Both the position numbers and the translations under genes were made by a program. Of a DNA stretch of 64,000 nucleotides, positions 61,009-64,000 are shown piece after piece. Every line of letters starts with the position of its first letter. The first letter of the stretch is position 1. This DNA is from Syngnathus acus (Eukaryota > Chordata > Actinopteri > Syngnathiformes > Syngnathidae): NCBI RefSeq assembly GCF_901709675.1, contig NC_051095.1, forward strand, positions 15,267,456-15,331,455. The letters run 5' to 3'. The notes under the pieces were generated by a model, which ran no database searches, was not told the origin of the DNA, and was given only the letters and a program-made list of their open reading frames with translations.

Positions 61009-61287
61009 GAATGGCAGCACAGTACATCACTGGTTAGCACGTCCACCTCAGTTCAGAGGTTCGATTCCGGCTTGGCCTTCCTGTGTACAGTTTGCATGTT
61101 CTCCCCATGCCTGCGTGGGTTTCCTCCGAGTACTCCGGTTTCCTTCCACATTTCCTCCCAAAAGACATGCATAGTAGCCCACTCCGAATTGTCTGTAGGT
61201 GTGATTGTGAGTGTGAATGGTTGTTTGGCTATGTGGGCCCTGCGACTGGTTGGCGACCTGATAAGAAGTTAGGAAGATGAATGATGA
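61009..61287 (+). mobile_element. Diverged SINE copy (same family as 25902)
   Basis: It keeps the tRNA-like head (CTGGTTAGCACGTCCACCTC and B box GGTTCGATTCC), the body TTTGCATGTTCTCCCCATGC and GAATGGTTGTTTGGCT, then breaks off after GGTTGGCGACCTGATAAG. The segment that normally carries GGGATAGGCTCCAGC is deleted, so this copy is internally truncated. Confidence 0.75.
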
Positions 61288-61905
61288 TTAAAAACTTGAC
61301 AAAAACAACAAAAGGAATAGGAAGAAGAGTAAATATTTTGAGCCACACCTAGCAATAACAGTTGTCCAAAACAGGATTTTATGCTCCATCTTAACCACAC
61401 TCAGAGATTGTTGGACATGGAGAGACTGTATAGACCTGATCTTTCCACAAAAGTAGAAAATTAATCTGGGAGACCCTCTCGTCAATATCATTTTGCCAAC
61501 TGCCATGCATCCACATATGTGTGTGCTACTGCTGCCACAACTCCTGAGATAATCAATGGGTTGTGGCAAATGATAGGGTAGTCACGTTAGCGTGGGAACA
61601 GGGGGTCATAAAGGTTGAGCTGACGTGCATGAAAGCAGGCTGCAAATGAGGTTCAGCTGGGTGAGAAGGAATCCTCATGTCTCATATGAAGTGCGGTACC
61701 TGTCATTCCTGAGCTTGGGACCCAATTTCCAGGGGGACGCACACCTGAATGTTTTACATCTTTGACAAACACCTTCAGAACACACCTTCAATAGCCACTG
61801 CTAAAGAAAATATCAGGTGGACTGACATGTGATCACACTGTCAAAGCAACATTCCTCTGCCCCAGTTTCACTCTGCCAAATAAGGCATGCACAACATATT
61901 GTAAT

Positions 61906-62041
61906 TAGTTGTGTGCCCTGCGATTGGCTGGCGACCAATTCAGAGTGTACCCCGCCCACCGTCCAAAGAATGCTGAGATAGGCTCCAGCACGCCCGCAAG
62001 CCTCGTGAGGATAAGTGGTCCGGAAGATGAAATGAATGAAT
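61906..62041 (+). mobile_element. 5'-truncated SINE copy (3' half)
   Basis: TGTGCCCTGCGATTGGCTGG through GAGATAGGCTCCAGCACGCC and AGGATAAGTGG match the 3' half of the SINE at 25902. The tail has decayed to AAATGAATGAATAG. Confidence 0.75.
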
Positions 62042-64000
62042 AGAAAATATAACACATAGTCAAATACTGTAGACAAGCTAACAAATAGCATCTATGTGGC
62101 AGTGTTTTAACAGATATTTAATCACAAATAATGCAGCAACACATATAGACAGACAATGTAATTAACAATGCCAGCCATTTTCAGACTCTTTTCTACCACC
62201 CACGGGATAAAACTTAAAAGACATAAAAATGTCCATAGAGTGCTAGTTTTCTATAATGAATTTCAATCGGGAAAGATGCTTTGAGATATGAGTATTTTGA
62301 GTTTGGAGTGCTGTCACGCAGCCAATTCAACTTGTATTGTAAGACAGCATTGTATGTTTTCTGGATTGCATCTCTCACAAACATACAGGTGATCCCAATA
62401 TTGCAAGACAAATGAAGACAGATATTAAGCAAAAAAATAGTGCTCAACTTTTTGAAGGATCATTGACAAGTTTCTCTTCCTCGTTCCTCTGCCAGTTGCA
62501 GCACTCTCCTAATGATGCTATAAAAACACAAAATGACAGTAGAGGGAAAAGCATGTAGCAGACAGTTTTTTTTTTCTGGGCCCATCACCCACGGATTCAG
62601 TTTAAAAGACAGAGTATGCAAGAGATGGTGTTCTTTTCTTGAGCAGTCTGTCTATTTTCAGCTGCAACATTGTTCTTGAAGCAAATCATAAGTGGCACAA
62701 AGGGTCAAAGTTATCGCCCGCTTTCTCTCTAAGTGTCAACAAGTGTCATAATATGGTGATTCATTGACCGATGTGTGCTTTACTCTGGTTGTCTGGCAAA
62801 AAAATCTTTCCGGTAATTTTCAGTGGTTGAATGGTTTCATGGTTGTCAATATAGTTTCAAAACCATATTCAGTTCACTGTTTTTAAACAAGTGCTTGTCC
62901 TTGTAGTGAACATGCACACACTGTCACTGGTAGCAGAGGCTTTAATCACGTGTTGACAGAGGGTACGGCCAATCATAAAAATATGACAAGAATACACAAA
63001 ATGACAGTGACACAGACTCTTATACCAGCCATGCTCCGGGAACACTCTCAGTCATTACCGCAGCATTAGGATTCAATTGACAAGACAGTCTCCTTTCGCT
63101 GAGCCAATCAATCCATCCATCCCTCCATCCATCCGGCAGGCCCGGCAGTTAAGGTCGGTCAAGCGTGGCGGCTCGCCGGGCCCCGCGGTGTGTTATTCCA
63201 CCCCGGGTCGCATGATAAGCAGCTCTCAATTGTAATCAGCTCAAATTGAAATGATGACATCAATTACAGCACTGCGCGCACACGTTATTGACCCAAGACC
63301 TCCCGGCTGTCGGTCGTGTACGGGGCCGGGGTGGAGGAGTGAGTACTTGCGCGGTGCTGAAGGGAAAGCCCGGTTTGGAGAGCGCGAGGCTGCCGAGGCA
63401 TGACTGCGAGACGGCGATTAGTGTTCTCGGTATCTGATTGCAGGTTCCACCCTGCAGTGTAGCTCACTCAAACACACAATTATTCAATCTGGAGCTATTA
63501 TCAGACAGACTGAAACAGAGGAAGAGAGGGGGTGAGAGCAGGCCCATTCTGAGGAGCGCTGAATAGAGCTAAGGAGTGCTTTTACCAGAGCTGTGATTAC
63601 TGCCGCTCACTCAGTGCACTTAACCAGCCCCCTCGCCTCCCTTTCCTCCGGCGCGCTGTCATTGAAAAAGTGATGGCTTAGATTGTTTGAGTGGGGGAAA
63701 TAACAGGTTTCACTCGAGAAAATAAAACAGTGGAATCCCCTTGATGATAGGGGGGAATACGTGTGATGTCATTTTAGTATGACACTGAAAAAGACATCAT
63801 TTCAGATTTAGACAAGAACAGGGCTCAGGTATGGAATTGTAGTCTTTCCCACAGACACCGATCCGCCAGTCAGTCAATCACCCGGCCAGTCAAGTCGGTC
63901 CCTCAGGCTGCGGGGCCATGCAGGAGCTGATCGATGCTAGCCAACATCAGCGTTTCTCTTTCTGATAGGGCCTGCAGCTGCAGAATCTTGCAAACATTCT

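Larger units (their letters stand above)
58430..64000 (+). other. adamts2 intron 2 (partial), SINE pieces and possible regulatory sequence
   Basis: The next expected exon, beginning AGLI and coding the FIEPLE segment of the prodomain, is not found, so the whole stretch is read as intron. It contains an AT-rich repeat at 58733-58840, two SINE remnants, and GC-richer blocks at 59640-59960 and 63040-63660 that look like unique, possibly conserved sequence. Confidence 0.6.

Overview
This window is nuclear DNA of a teleost fish, most likely a spiny-rayed (percomorph) species; the exact species cannot be named from sequence alone. The evidence is spliced vertebrate genes with compact GT-AG introns (70 bp to about 3 kb), abundant CA/GT, CATC, TATC and TTTC microsatellites, and fish-type mobile elements (tRNA-derived SINEs, L2/CR1-like LINEs, hAT-type DNA elements, a foldback MITE and LTR remnants).

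Layout. Positions 1-13650 hold cnot6 on the + strand, the Ccr4-type deadenylase of the CCR4-NOT complex. All 11 coding exons (1044-10189) can be joined into a 559-residue protein with an N-terminal leucine-rich repeat domain and a C-terminal exonuclease/endonuclease/phosphatase (EEP) domain whose catalytic residues are all present. A long 3' UTR with homopolymer runs follows. Positions 1-620 are CpG-rich and may be its promoter and first noncoding exon. Positions 14100-56040 are a 42-kb gene-free interval. I found no credible protein-coding gene there apart from a LINE fragment; it holds mobile-element copies, microsatellites and AT-rich unique sequence that may include regulatory elements. 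Positions 56300-58429 carry the first two coding exons of an ADAMTS2/3/14-type procollagen N-proteinase, best matched to adamts2, on the + strand. The gene continues past the right edge; its next exon is not visible in the last 5.6 kb.

The two genes do not work together: one shortens mRNA poly(A) tails in the cytoplasm and the other is a secreted collagen-processing protease. Their shared interest is linkage, because CNOT6 and ADAMTS2 also lie near each other in human 5q35.

I found no new multi-gene system. The most informative signals are mobile elements with readable boundaries: a 291-bp hAT-like element with a perfect 8-bp target duplication, a full-length SINE with a 12-bp duplication whose 3' end resembles a LINE tail elsewhere in the window, a 176-bp foldback element with perfect 28-bp inverted ends, and an LTR followed by a tRNA-Pro-like primer binding site. 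No database search or alignment was run. Family names and regulatory suggestions rest on recognition by eye.
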